A stretch of 36,804 nt of DNA from Streptomyces gilvus (GCF_022513565.1 NZ_JAKWBE010000049.1:1-36804); one strand, 5' to 3'. Shown: positions 10,054 through 17,585, counted from the first letter of the stretch. Made by a program: numbers and translations. Notes: a model not told the origin generated them from the sequence alone.

Positions 10054-10150
10054 ACTGAACTTCTTTGCGACCCAATTCCCGTGAAGTCGCGAACCATTGA
10101 ATATACGCAGGAAAATCCCCCGAGCGCAATTGCTCGGGGGATTTCTTTTT
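10054..10150 (+). ncRNA. Candidate small RNA or attenuated leader, antisense to the helD 5' UTR
   Basis: The predicted transcript runs ~97 nt from the promoter at 10018-10047 to an intrinsic terminator. It would fold as a 5' stem-loop, TTTGCGAC (10064-10071) with GTCGCGAA (10086-10093, one G-U pair), and a 3' terminator hairpin. No convincing ORF is present; the GC content is low for this genome and codon bias is absent. Its sequence is complementary to the presumed leader of helD mRNA, so it could act in cis on helD. Alternatively it is the terminated leader of the rightward gene at 10270. I do not recognise it as a known Rfam family; it does not look like the actinobacterial 6C RNA. Confidence 0.5.
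10113..10150 (+). terminator. Strong intrinsic terminator with a U-tract
   Basis: A perfect 13-bp stem, AAATCCCCCGAGC (10113-10125) and GCTCGGGGGATTT (10132-10144), with a 6-nt loop GCAATT, followed by CTTTTT (10145-10150). True U-tract terminators are uncommon in Streptomyces. It lies between two divergent protein genes, where none is needed unless a separate short transcript ends here. In the reverse direction the stem is followed only by TTTTCC. Confidence 0.8.
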
Positions 10151-10269
10151 GTTCCCGTCGCGTCGGGCGCCGCCGGAACCACCCGCGGCGGGTGAGGCGG
10201 CGCTGGCACGGGACGGAGTTCGCTGGTGGGTGACCACAGCCACCGCACCCCGCGAGAACGGACCTCGAC

Positions 10270-10623
10270 ATGACCCAGGACACCACCGGCGCGGGCGGAG
10301 TGACCGCACTCGCCGAGGCCGACGCTCCCGTCTTCGAAACGCTCGTGCAGATGACCCTCAACACCTTCGAGCGGTCGGGCCTGGACCCGGAGACGTATCT
10401 GCTGACCCGTATCGCGGCGCTGGTGGCCATGGACGCCGCGCCGGCCTCCTACCTGCTCAACATCGGCACGGCGGAAACACTGGGCATCCCGCTCGAACAG
10501 ATCCGCGGCACCCTCGTGGCCATCGCACCCGTGGTCGGCAGCGCCCGTGTCGTGTCCGCCGCCCGGAACATCGGCGAGGCGTTCGGGCTGGACCTGCCGG
10601 ACGCGGACACGGACGCCGGCTGA
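10270..10623 (+). CDS. Carboxymuconolactone decarboxylase (CMD)-family protein
   Basis: A 117-residue, mostly helical protein. The segment from about residue 38 (LDPETYLLTRIAALVAMDAA, PASYLLNIGTAETLGIPLEQ, IRGTLVAIAPVVGSARVVSA) follows the CMD/AhpD domain pattern. It has no cysteine, so it cannot be an AhpD-type CxxC peroxidase. Many Streptomyces proteins of this kind have no known substrate. The start is ATG 10270 with a weak upstream GAGAACGGA. The next gene, an amidotransferase, begins 33 nt after its stop, suggesting one transcript. The upstream terminator at 10113-10150 could attenuate this operon. Confidence 0.75.
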   Translation: MTQDTTGAGGVTALAEADAPVFETLVQMTLNTFERSGLDPETYLLTRIAALVAMDAAPASYLLNIGTAETLGIPLEQIRGTLVAIAPVVGSARVVSAARNIGEAFGLDLPDADTDAG

Positions 10624-10656
10624 CCGGCGCGGAAAGCCTCAGACAGGGATACCGTC

Positions 10657-11490
10657 ATGTGCCGCTGGCTCGCCTACTCGGGGACGCCCGTGCTGATCGA
10701 CGAGGTCCTCTACCGCCCGACGCATTCACTGATCGACCAGAGCCTCCATTCACGGCTGGGCGTCGAGACGACCAACGGCGACGGCTTCGGTGTGGGCTGG
10801 TACTCGGAACACGCCCACACCCCGGCCGTCTTCCACGACACCGGCCCGGCCTGGAGCGACCGCAACCTCCACGAGATCGCCTCGCACGTCAGCTCGCCGC
10901 TGTTCTTCGCCCATATCCGGGCCTCCACCGGGACGGCCGTGCAGCAGACCAACTGCCACCCCTTCCGGCACGACCACTGGATGTGGATGCACAACGGCGC
11001 GATCGCCGCTTTCGCGGTACTGCGCCGCGATCTCACCCTCGCCGTCGACCCCGTCCTGTTTCCCTCGATCGAGGGCACCACGGACTCGGAACTCATGTTC
11101 TACCTGGCCCTCACCTACGGACTCGACGTCGATCCCCCGGGAGCCGTGGCCCGGATGGCGGGCCTGGTCGAGCACGTGGGGCACGCGCACGGGGTGGCGG
11201 AGCCCCTGCAGATGACGATCGCCGTGACCGACGGGGAGCGGGTCTGGGCCTTCCGGTACTCCAGCGCCGGTGCCTCACGGTCGCTGTTCTACAGCAGCCG
11301 CGTCAGTGACCTGCGCGGCCTCCACCCCGACGTCTCGTTCCTGAAGGACGTCTCCGACGAGACCCGCCTGATCGTGTCGGAGCCCCTGGGCGATCTCCCC
11401 GGCGCCTGGAACGAGGTGCCGGAGAGCACGTACGGCATCGTCCAGCCGGGGCAGGACGTCCTGCGCACCTTCAAGCCCCAGTACGGATAG
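10657..11490 (+). CDS. Class II glutamine amidotransferase (YafJ/EgtC-like)
   Basis: A 277-residue Ntn-type amidotransferase domain. The catalytic Cys is residue 2 (MCRWLAYSG), exposed after removal of Met. Family motifs follow: HSLIDQSLHSR, TTNGDGFGVGWY, FFAHIRASTGTAVQQTNCHP, WMWMHNGAIAAF and EGTTDSELMFYLAL. Relatives include YafJ and EgtC (the ergothioneine-pathway gamma-glutamyl hydrolase). No other ergothioneine gene is nearby, so EgtC function is not supported; the substrate is unknown. The upstream CMD-family gene is probably co-transcribed. Start ATG 10657 gives the required Met-Cys. Confidence 0.85.
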   Translation: MCRWLAYSGTPVLIDEVLYRPTHSLIDQSLHSRLGVETTNGDGFGVGWYSEHAHTPAVFHDTGPAWSDRNLHEIASHVSSPLFFAHIRASTGTAVQQTNCHPFRHDHWMWMHNGAIAAFAVLRRDLTLAVDPVLFPSIEGTTDSELMFYLALTYGLDVDPPGAVARMAGLVEHVGHAHGVAEPLQMTIAVTDGERVWAFRYSSAGASRSLFYSSRVSDLRGLHPDVSFLKDVSDETRLIVSEPLGDLPGAWNEVPESTYGIVQPGQDVLRTFKPQYG

Positions 11491-11515
11491 CCGGAGCACG
11501 GCCCCGTACGGACGG

Positions 11516-11836
11516 TCAGAGCACGTCCTCCAGCTCCGCCAGCAGCCGACGCTTGGGGCGGGCGCCCACCATCGCCTTCACCGGCTCACCGCCCCGGAAC
11601 ACCATGAACGTCGGCATCGACAGCACCTTGTAGGCGTTCGTCGTCTCGGGGTTGGTGTCCACGTCCAGCTGGACCACCTTCAGCCGCTCGCCCTCCTCGG
11701 CCGCGAGGGCCCTCAGCACCGGGCCCATCTGCCGGCACGGCGGGCACCAGTCGGCGGTGAACTCCACCAGCACCGGCAGCTCCGAGCCGATCACCTGCGT
11801 CGCGAAGTCCGCGTCCGTCACCTCGGTCACCCTCAC
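11516..11836 (-). CDS. trxA: Thioredoxin
   Basis: A 106-residue thioredoxin with active site WCPPC (Cys31 and Cys34) and the cis-Pro motif SMPTFMVFRGGE. It is a cytoplasmic dithiol reductant. The usual thioredoxin active site is CGPC; CPPC is a known variant that shifts redox potential. I start it at GTG 11836, which overlaps the merR stop as GTGA and has GGGAGG about 10 nt upstream; the longer frame to 11860 has no such site. merR and trxA are therefore translationally coupled, and trxA is likely part of the regulator's response. Confidence 0.93.
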   Translation of the reverse strand: MRVTEVTDADFATQVIGSELPVLVEFTADWCPPCRQMGPVLRALAAEEGERLKVVQLDVDTNPETTNAYKVLSMPTFMVFRGGEPVKAMVGARPKRRLLAELEDVL

Positions 11837-12219
11837 AGTTCCCGCCCTCCCAGTTCGCACAACGGTGGCTCGCTGCCGGTCGAGGCAAGGCGCACGGCGA
11901 TCGTCGCCCGCACCGCCTGCAACTCACCGATCAGCGCGTCGAGTTCGGCGAGCTTGCGCCGGTAGACCGCGACCGAGGCCGGGCAGGAGTCACCCTCGGG
12001 ATGACCGGCCCGCAGACACTCCACGAAGGGTCGTGTCTCCTCCAGGTCGAACCCGAAGTCCTGCAGCGTGCGGATCTGCCGGAGCAGCTTCACATCGTTC
12101 TCGTCGTAGGTCCGGTGTCCGAGCTCGTCGCGACGCGCGGGCAGCAGCCCGCGCGCCTCGTAGTACCTGAGCGCCCTCGTCGTGGTCCCGGCCCGTGCGG
12201 CCAGCTCGCCGATTCGCAT
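11833..12219 (-). CDS. MerR-family transcriptional regulator with a Cys cluster
   Basis: 128 residues from ATG 12219. The MerR DNA-binding domain is clear: MRIGELAARAGTTTRALRYY, then EARGLLPARRDELGHRTYDE, followed by the coiled-coil dimerisation helix. Cysteines sit in PFVECLRAGHPEGDSCPAS, spaced C-X9-C, with a third near the C terminus (EPPLCELG), so redox or metal sensing is plausible but not shown. The downstream thioredoxin gene overlaps its stop. It very likely regulates itself and trxA through the promoter dyad at 12235-12254. There is no ribosome site; the -10 box ends 7 nt before the ATG, suggesting a leaderless mRNA. Confidence 0.9.
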   Translation of the reverse strand: MRIGELAARAGTTTRALRYYEARGLLPARRDELGHRTYDENDVKLLRQIRTLQDFGFDLEETRPFVECLRAGHPEGDSCPASVAVYRRKLAELDALIGELQAVRATIAVRLASTGSEPPLCELGGREL

Positions 12220-12226
12220 GCCTGTC

Positions 12227-12257
12227 AACGTAAGCCTTCACGCCGACGTCAAGGCAA
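12227..12257 (-). promoter_or_regulatory. MerR-type promoter/operator of merR-trxA
   Basis: On the minus strand: -35 TTGCCT (12257-12252), a 19-nt spacer, -10 TACGTT (12232-12227). A 19-nt spacer is the hallmark of promoters activated by DNA twisting by MerR proteins. An imperfect dyad, CCTTGACGTC with GGCGTGAAGG (12254-12235; 8 of 10 positions symmetrical), covers the spacer. Confidence 0.6.
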
Positions 12258-12266
12258 GCACCGGTG

Positions 12267-12503
12267 TCAGCGGGGCGGCACACCGGGCGCCCGGCCGGGG
12301 CGCGGGCCCAGCAGCCACTCGCCCGAGGGTGGACCCGAGTGGGCCTCCTCCTCGTCGTCCGGGAGCCGGTCCTCGTCGTGAGGCGGTCGCGGTCGGAGAG
12401 GAGTTCGTCGAGGGCCTCGCGAACGTCCGCCGGCTCGGTGCGGGCGGACTGGACGGGCCACGGCGGCGAGGAACTCGTAGAAGATCTCGGAGATCTGCTC
12501 CAT
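12267..12503 (-). pseudogene. Small ORF with apparent compensating frameshifts, downstream of the DUF2127 gene
   Basis: From ATG 12503 the frame encodes 78 residues beginning MEQISEIFYEFLAAVA and ending EWLLGPRPGRAPGVPPR. Codon third positions are G/C-rich at both ends but poor in the middle (about 12383-12447). There the +1 frame has strong GC3 and a plausible helix (SARTEPADVREALDELLSDR). Removing one C near 12448 and adding one base near 12381 would give one continuous protein with good codon use. This implies two compensating indels (gene decay or read error) or an unusual gene. It starts 29 nt after the DUF2127 stop and may be co-transcribed. No function recognised. Confidence 0.5.
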
Positions 12504-12532
12504 CGACAAGGTCGTCGCGCCGGCCGAGCCGC

Positions 12533-13297
12533 CTAGACCGGCACCCCGGCCGACTCCTCGACCTCCAGGAGGGACGCGCTCTGGCGTTCCTCCTCGAAGG
12601 CCCTGCGGCCGCCCCGGAGGCCGAACAGGCGCTTGGCGAGGGCGATGTAGAGCACCGCGAGGATGTTGAGGACCAGCGTGCCGATCTTCAACCAGCTGAT
12701 GTGCTCGGTGAGTTCGTAGATCTCCAGCGGCAGGAACGCGGCGGTGGCGACCACCGTCAGGTACTCCGCCCAGCGCTTGGCGTACCAGAGGCCGACCGCC
12801 TCGACGAGTTCGATCAGCGCGTAGGCGAGCAGCAGCGCGGCCACCAGCAGCAGCGTGGAGTGCTTGTAGCCGAAGGTCTTCTGGATGGTGCCGACGATCG
12901 GCGAGTGGTCGAGGTCGTAGTGGAAGTGCCGGAAGACGGGCCGGAAGACGTCGAGGTACTCGTCGAAGAGCCGGCGCACCGAGTCCTGGCTGTTGCTGAA
13001 CTTCCACACGGCCACCGCCACCAGCACGATGAACACCCCGCGCACGGCCCGCTCGATCGCCAGGAAGCGCAGGATGAACAGGTCGCGCAGCACCTTGCCG
13101 CGCGGCACCAGGGGCGCCTCGGCGGCCGGTCCCGAGCCGTGCGGCTCGCCGAGCACGAAGTCGCCGCAGCGCAGACAGCGCCAGACCTCGCCGAGGGCGG
13201 TCTCCGCGTGCAGCCGCACCCGCAGCCGGGGGTCGTCCGGCGCGTACGTGATGTGCCCCTTGCGGGCGCACGTCCGCCGGTCCCAGTCGATCTTCAT
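12533..13297 (-). CDS. DUF2127-family integral membrane protein
   Basis: 254 residues from ATG 13297, which has GGAGG 11 nt upstream; an earlier Met in the frame lacks such a site. Near the N terminus a small zinc-ribbon-like segment, RTCARKGHI and then WRCLRCGDFV, is followed by about four hydrophobic segments: IERAVRGVFIVLVAVAVWKF, TLLLVAALLLAYALIELVEA, YLTVVATAAFLPLEIYEL and LKIGTLVLNILAVLYIALAK. The segment between helices 1 and 2 (SVRRLFDEYLDVFRPVFRHF) is characteristic of DUF2127. Function unknown. The MFS pump gene lies upstream on the same strand but is separated by a strong hairpin. Confidence 0.8.
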   Translation of the reverse strand: MKIDWDRRTCARKGHITYAPDDPRLRVRLHAETALGEVWRCLRCGDFVLGEPHGSGPAAEAPLVPRGKVLRDLFILRFLAIERAVRGVFIVLVAVAVWKFSNSQDSVRRLFDEYLDVFRPVFRHFHYDLDHSPIVGTIQKTFGYKHSTLLLVAALLLAYALIELVEAVGLWYAKRWAEYLTVVATAAFLPLEIYELTEHISWLKIGTLVLNILAVLYIALAKRLFGLRGGRRAFEEERQSASLLEVEESAGVPV

Positions 13298-13343
13298 CCC
13301 CCGCGCCTCCATACCGCCGTGTCGAGCATGCCGAGCGTACGAA

Positions 13344-13372
13344 CGTGCCGTGCCGGTCGACGGCACGGCACG
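13344..13372 (-). terminator. Hairpin terminator downstream of the DHA2 efflux gene
   Basis: A perfect 12-bp stem, CGTGCCGTGCCG (13344-13355) and CGGCACGGCACG (13361-13372), with loop GTCGA, lies 38 nt past the efflux gene stop and just before the DUF2127 gene on the same strand. Confidence 0.75.
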
Positions 13373-13409
13373 CTAGTGCATCGGAGTAAGAGACGGCGAT
13401 CCGGGGAGG

Positions 13410-15092
13410 TCAGTTCGCCGCGGCGCCCGCCATTTCCCGCTCCTCGACCGGCTCGGCGGGCTCCGCCCCGGCCGTCCGCTTCCGGCCCGGCAGCAGCAGC
13501 GCGACGGCGAGGGTGCCCACGGCGAGGACCACCGCGCCGACCAGGCTGGTGTGGGCCACCGCGTCGGAGAAGGAGGAGCCGACCGCGTCCGCCATCTGCC
13601 GCGCGCCGCCGGCGAGCTGCCGCGCCTGCGCCTTGAGCTGGGCGGCCTGCTGCGGATCCGTGGTCCGCGCGGCCTGCGCGGCGAGCTGCTGCGCCTTCTC
13701 GGAGATGCCCTGCGCCACCGCGTATCCGGCGCCGACCGAGTCCTGCGCGGTGGCCAGGGTGCCGGCGGGGAGCCTGCTGCCGGCGGTCGCGTCCGCGAGG
13801 TGGCCCGAGTAGGAGGTCGCCAGCAGTGAGCCGAGGATGGCGATGCCGAGCGAGCCGCCGAGCTCGATCGAGGTGTCGTTCACCGCGCCGCCGACGCCCA
13901 GCTCGGACTCGGGGAAGGAGCCCATGATCGCGTCCGTGCTGGGCGAGAGCGCCAGGCCGATGGCCAGGCCCAGGATGACGAGCGGGACCACGAAGTCGCC
14001 GTACGACGATCCCGCGTCGACCCGGGTGAGCAGCGCTAGGGCGGTGGTGCCGCCGACCATGCCCGCGGTGACCGTCCACTTCATGCCGACCCGCGGGGTG
14101 AGGTAGCCGGTCAGGGCCGAGCCGGCGAAGACGGCGCCGGCGAGCGGCAGCATGCGCAGACCGGTGCCCAGGGCGTCGTAGCCGAGGACGAACTGCAGGT
14201 GCTGGGTGAGGTAGTAGAAGGCGCCGAAGACGGCCAGGAAGAAGAGGGCGACGGCGAGGTTGGAGCCCGCGAAGCGGCGCTCCGCGAACCGGCGGACGTC
14301 CAGGACGGGGCGCGGGTGACGCAGCTCCCAGAGGACGAACAGGAGCAGACCGGCACCGGCGACGACCGCGGCGGTGACCGCCTTCACGCCCCAGCCGAAG
14401 TGCGGGCCCTCGATGATCATGTAGACCAGCGAGCCGATCCACACCACCGACAGCAGACCGCCGACGTAGTCGATGCGGTCGTGGTGTCCGGCCCTGGACG
14501 GCGGGACGAGGACGAGGGAGGCGACCAGGGCGACGGCGGCGATCGGGACGTTGATCAGGAACGTCGAGGCCCAGCCGTGGTTCTTCAGCAGCGCGCCGGC
14601 GACGACCGGGCCGGCCGCGATGGCGAGTCCGGCGGTTGAGGTCCACAGGGTGATCGCCTTGGCGCGTTCGGCCCGCGGGAAGGTCGCGGCCAGCAGGGAG
14701 AGGGTGGCGGGCATGATCAGCGCGGCGCCGGTGCCCATGACGGCGCGGGCCGCGATGACCGTCGTGGCGGAGTCGGCGAGGTAGCCGAAGACCGCGCCGC
14801 CGCCGAACACGGTCAGACCGAGCAGGAGCGCGCCGCGGCGGCTGTACTTGTCGCCGATCGCGCCGAGCAGCAGCATCAGCGCGGCGTACGGGACGGTGTA
14901 GCCGTCGATGACCCACTGGAGGTCCGCGCTGGACAGCCCCAGGTCCCGGGTCATGTCGGGGGCCGCGACCGTGAGGGCGGTGTTCGCCATCACGATGATC
15001 AGCAGGCTCAGGCACAGGACCAGCAGAGCCCACCAGCGCCGGGCGTAGGGGCGCTCCATCTTGTCGACCGGTTCGGTCAGGACGAGTCGCAT
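13410..15092 (-). CDS. DHA2-family (14-helix) MFS drug efflux transporter
   Basis: A 560-residue membrane protein. DHA2 features: RRWWALLVLCLSLLIIVMAN in helix 1, MTRDLGLSSADLQWVIDGY (motif D1 region), LLLGAIGDKYSRRGALLLG (motif A), and LTLWTSTAGLAIAAGPVVAG (motif C-like antiporter segment, with I in place of the first L). Fourteen hydrophobic segments fit the QacA/EmrB type, which exports cationic or amphipathic drugs by proton exchange. The loop before the last helix is unusually long and Gln/Ala-rich (ISEKAQQLAAQAARTTDPQQ and on). Start ATG 15092 has GAGGAAGG ~10 nt upstream. It is divergent from a TetR regulator across a triple operator, so it is probably repressed until a drug ligand binds. 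Substrate unknown. Confidence 0.9.
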   Translation of the reverse strand: MRLVLTEPVDKMERPYARRWWALLVLCLSLLIIVMANTALTVAAPDMTRDLGLSSADLQWVIDGYTVPYAALMLLLGAIGDKYSRRGALLLGLTVFGGGAVFGYLADSATTVIAARAVMGTGAALIMPATLSLLAATFPRAERAKAITLWTSTAGLAIAAGPVVAGALLKNHGWASTFLINVPIAAVALVASLVLVPPSRAGHHDRIDYVGGLLSVVWIGSLVYMIIEGPHFGWGVKAVTAAVVAGAGLLLFVLWELRHPRPVLDVRRFAERRFAGSNLAVALFFLAVFGAFYYLTQHLQFVLGYDALGTGLRMLPLAGAVFAGSALTGYLTPRVGMKWTVTAGMVGGTTALALLTRVDAGSSYGDFVVPLVILGLAIGLALSPSTDAIMGSFPESELGVGGAVNDTSIELGGSLGIAILGSLLATSYSGHLADATAGSRLPAGTLATAQDSVGAGYAVAQGISEKAQQLAAQAARTTDPQQAAQLKAQARQLAGGARQMADAVGSSFSDAVAHTSLVGAVVLAVGTLAVALLLPGRKRTAGAEPAEPVEEREMAGAAAN

Positions 15093-15142
15093 GGCAGGGG
15101 TGGCCTTCCTCGGCGGACAGCGGTTCTCGGTGCGGTGGCACC

Positions 15143-15215
15143 GCGACTTGCACAGTGCTGTGCAGTTGCACAACAATGTGCAATGTACGCCGTTGCACAG
15201 CGCTGTGCAAGTCGC
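15143..15215. promoter_or_regulatory. Three tandem palindromic operators between the efflux gene and tetR
   Basis: Three copies of the same dyad lie within 63 bp: TTGCACAGTGCTGTGCAG (15148-15165), TTGCACAACAATGTGCAA (15166-15183) and TTGCACAGCGCTGTGCAA (15193-15210). The last is a perfect 18-bp palindrome; the first two abut. GCGACTTGCACAG (15143-15155) also pairs with CTGTGCAAGTCGC (15203-15215). Such dyads are typical TetR-family operators; here they would cover both divergent promoters. Confidence 0.85.
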
Positions 15216-15231
15216 TCGGAGAAAGGGCACA

Positions 15232-15849
15232 ATGGCCCCCATGACCACGGGCACCCCCAGCCGCGCCGACGCCAACCGCCGCCGCATCCTCGATGTCGCC
15301 CTCACCGAGCTGCTGCGCGACCCCGACGCGTCCATGGACCAGATCGCGCGCGCCGCGGGCGTCGTACGACGGACCGTGTACGGACATTTCCCGAGCCGTG
15401 AGGCGCTGGTCGGCACCCTGGTCGACGGGGCCGTGGAGGCGGTGGCGGCCGCGCACGCGAAGGGTCGTGAGGCCGCCGAGGGCCCGGCGGAGGCGGTGGC
15501 GCGGGGCACCCTCGCCGTGTGGGAGATCGCCGACCGCTACCGCATCCTGGTCGCGCTGGCCCAGCGCAGCGTCACCGTGCAGGGCATCCGGGACCGGCTC
15601 ACCCCGGTGCGCGAGGCCTGCACCGAGGTGCTGCGACAGGGCCTGGACGAGGGCGTGTTCAGCTCGCCCCTGCCGGCGCCGGCGCTCGCGTACGTCCATG
15701 AGCAGCTGCTGTTCGCGCTGATGGAGGCGGTGAACGAGGGGATGCTGGCAGCAGAGGAGGCGGGCCGCTCCGCCGCGGTCACTGCGCTGACCGCGGCGGG
15801 CGTACCCGCCTCTCGTGCCACCGAACTGGTGGCGAAGCTGAGCGATTGA
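15232..15849 (+). CDS. TetR-family repressor of the divergent efflux pump
   Basis: 205 residues. The TetR DNA-binding domain is at the N terminus: NRRRILDVALTELLRDPDAS, then MDQIARAAGVVRRTVYGHFP (helix-turn-helix), then SREALVGTLVDGAVEAV. The C-terminal half is an all-helical ligand and dimer domain. I use ATG 15232, which has GGAGAAAGGG 5-14 nt upstream; ATG 15241 is possible. The frame stays open upstream to 15061 but runs through the operator array there. Position and operators imply autoregulation and control of the DHA2 pump. The ligand is unknown. Confidence 0.9.
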   Translation: MAPMTTGTPSRADANRRRILDVALTELLRDPDASMDQIARAAGVVRRTVYGHFPSREALVGTLVDGAVEAVAAAHAKGREAAEGPAEAVARGTLAVWEIADRYRILVALAQRSVTVQGIRDRLTPVREACTEVLRQGLDEGVFSSPLPAPALAYVHEQLLFALMEAVNEGMLAAEEAGRSAAVTALTAAGVPASRATELVAKLSD

Positions 15850-15893
15850 GTTGTGGCTCTTTCCCCACTGGGACCGGGCGACCTCCCCGGATC

Positions 15894-15928
15894 GGGCGGC
15901 TGAGCGACGGGGGGACACCCAGCCGCCC
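15894..15928. terminator. Possible terminator between tetR and the symporter gene
   Basis: An 8-bp stem, GGGCGGCT (15894-15901) and AGCCGCCC (15921-15928), encloses a 19-nt loop in the 137-bp gap between convergent genes. More GC-rich self-complementary sequence follows (GGGCCC-containing, around 15953-15985). The exact stem used is uncertain. Confidence 0.4.
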
Positions 15929-15986
15929 GGCGTGGGCGGGGGACGGGCCCGCGTTCAGGACGGGCCCCTCCCGGTCTCGCGGGCCC

Positions 15987-17372
15987 TCAGGCCTTGGCGA
16001 GTTCCTTCTCGCCGCCCTGCCCGGGGATCTCGGCGTGCGGCTGCACGCCCTCGTCGAGCAGGGTGGTCTCGTCGAAGGGAAGCTCGCCCGCGAGGACCTG
16101 GCGGACGCGGACCTTGTCGATCTCCTTGGTCCAGGTGCCGACCAGGACAGTGGCGACCGCGTTGCCCGCGAAGTTGGTCAGGGCGCGGGCCTCGCTCATG
16201 AAGCGGTCGATGCCGACGATGAGACCGACGCCGTCCACCAGGGCGGGCTTGTGCGACTGCAGGCCACCGGCCAGGGTCGCCAGGCCCGCGCCGCTGACGC
16301 CCGCCGCGCCCTTGGAGGCCAGCAGCAGGAAGAGCAGCAGCGGGATCTGCTCGCCGACGGACATCGGCGTGCCGAGGGCGTCGGCGATGTAGAGGGACGC
16401 CATGGTCATGTAGATCATGGTGCCGTCGAGGTTGAAGGAGTAGCCGGTCGGGACGGTGATGCCGACCACCGGCTTGCTGACGCCCAGGTGCTCCATCTTC
16501 GCGATGAGCCGCGGCAGCGCGGACTCGGAGGAGGAGGTGGACAGGATCAGCAGGAACTCACGGGCCAGGTACTTGAACAGCAGGAAGATGTTCAGCCCGG
16601 CGACGACGCGCAGGATCGCGCCCAGCACGACGAAGACGAACAGGAAGCAGGTGACGTAGAAGCCGAGCATCAGCACCGCGAGGCTCTTCAGGGCGTCCAG
16701 GCCGGCCGAGCCGACGACCGCGGCGATGGCGCCGAAGGCACCGATCGGGGCGGCCCACATCACCATGGCGAGGATGCGGAAGACGAGCCGCTGGATGTGC
16801 TCGACACCGCGCAGGATCGGCTGGCCGACCGAGCCCATGGCCTGGAGGGCGAACCCGGCGAGCAGCGCGATGAGCAGGGTCTGCAGGACCTGGCCCTCGG
16901 TGAACGCCGAGACGAAGGTGGTCGGGATGATCGACAGCACGAAGTCCACGGGCGGCAGCGCGTCGCTGGACACCTGGTCGTGGCCGGAGGCCTTGATCGC
17001 GTTGGTGAGGTGCAGTCCGTCGCCCGGGTGCAGGATGTTGCCGACGACGAGACCGATGGTCAGCGCGACCAGCGACATCACCAGGAAGTAGCCGAGCGCG
17101 ATACCGCCGACGGCACCGACCTTCGCGGCCTTCCGTACCGATCCGATACCGAGCACGATCGTGCAGAAGATGATCGGGGAGATCATCATCTTGATCAGGT
17201 TCACAAAGCCCGTACCGAGCGGCTTGAGCTCGACCCCGGCGTCGGGCCAGATCAGACCCACGGCGATACCGAGCACGACCGCCGCGATCACGGCGAGGTA
17301 GAGGTAGTGGGTACGGTCCCGCTTCACGCGGGGTGCGGCAGGTGCCGTATCGGGGGTGCTGGCGGCGGCCAC
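15987..17372 (-). CDS. DctA/GltP-type dicarboxylate (or glutamate):cation symporter
   Basis: 461 residues of the DAACS family. Eight membrane segments plus re-entrant loops are evident. Signature motifs: ILSTSSSESALPRLIAKME (first hairpin serine-rich motif), PTGYSFNLDGTMIYMTMASL, LLASKGAAGVSGAGLATLAG and GIDRFMSEARALTNFAGNAV. The substrate is probably a C4-dicarboxylate such as succinate, malate or fumarate. I start it at GTG 17372, which has AAGGAGGG 6 nt upstream; ATG 17402 lacks a good site. The divergent CitA/DcuS-type sensor and its regulator most likely sense the transported acid and switch this gene on, as for DctA elsewhere. Confidence 0.9.
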   Translation of the reverse strand: MAAASTPDTAPAAPRVKRDRTHYLYLAVIAAVVLGIAVGLIWPDAGVELKPLGTGFVNLIKMMISPIIFCTIVLGIGSVRKAAKVGAVGGIALGYFLVMSLVALTIGLVVGNILHPGDGLHLTNAIKASGHDQVSSDALPPVDFVLSIIPTTFVSAFTEGQVLQTLLIALLAGFALQAMGSVGQPILRGVEHIQRLVFRILAMVMWAAPIGAFGAIAAVVGSAGLDALKSLAVLMLGFYVTCFLFVFVVLGAILRVVAGLNIFLLFKYLAREFLLILSTSSSESALPRLIAKMEHLGVSKPVVGITVPTGYSFNLDGTMIYMTMASLYIADALGTPMSVGEQIPLLLFLLLASKGAAGVSGAGLATLAGGLQSHKPALVDGVGLIVGIDRFMSEARALTNFAGNAVATVLVGTWTKEIDKVRVRQVLAGELPFDETTLLDEGVQPHAEIPGQGGEKELAKA

Positions 17373-17585
17373 GGCTGCCCTCCTTGACGTCGTCGTCGGC
17401 ATCACCGGCGTGCGGCTCACGTCCGGGGGATGGGGATGCGGTTTCGTCCGGCGGCCGCGATGGCTGGAACCGTATGTCCCGCTTCCGCTCGCTACCGCAT
17501 TGCGGTGACTATCCCGTGCCCCTGTGAGGGCGGTCACCCTTCCGTTCATTTAGTTCATGCTTGACGTGCGAGGCAGACTGACGGC

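Noticed and set aside
10113..10144. 6C RNA or a known riboswitch at the helD upstream hairpin
   Set aside because: The C-runs are paired in a terminator stem rather than displayed in loops, and no known aptamer motif (cobalamin, TPP, SAM, ydaO) is seen.
12182..13636. 484-codon + strand frame across the DUF2127 and MFS 3' region
   Set aside because: It is the complement of real minus-strand genes and hairpins, with no coding motif and a compositionally random product.
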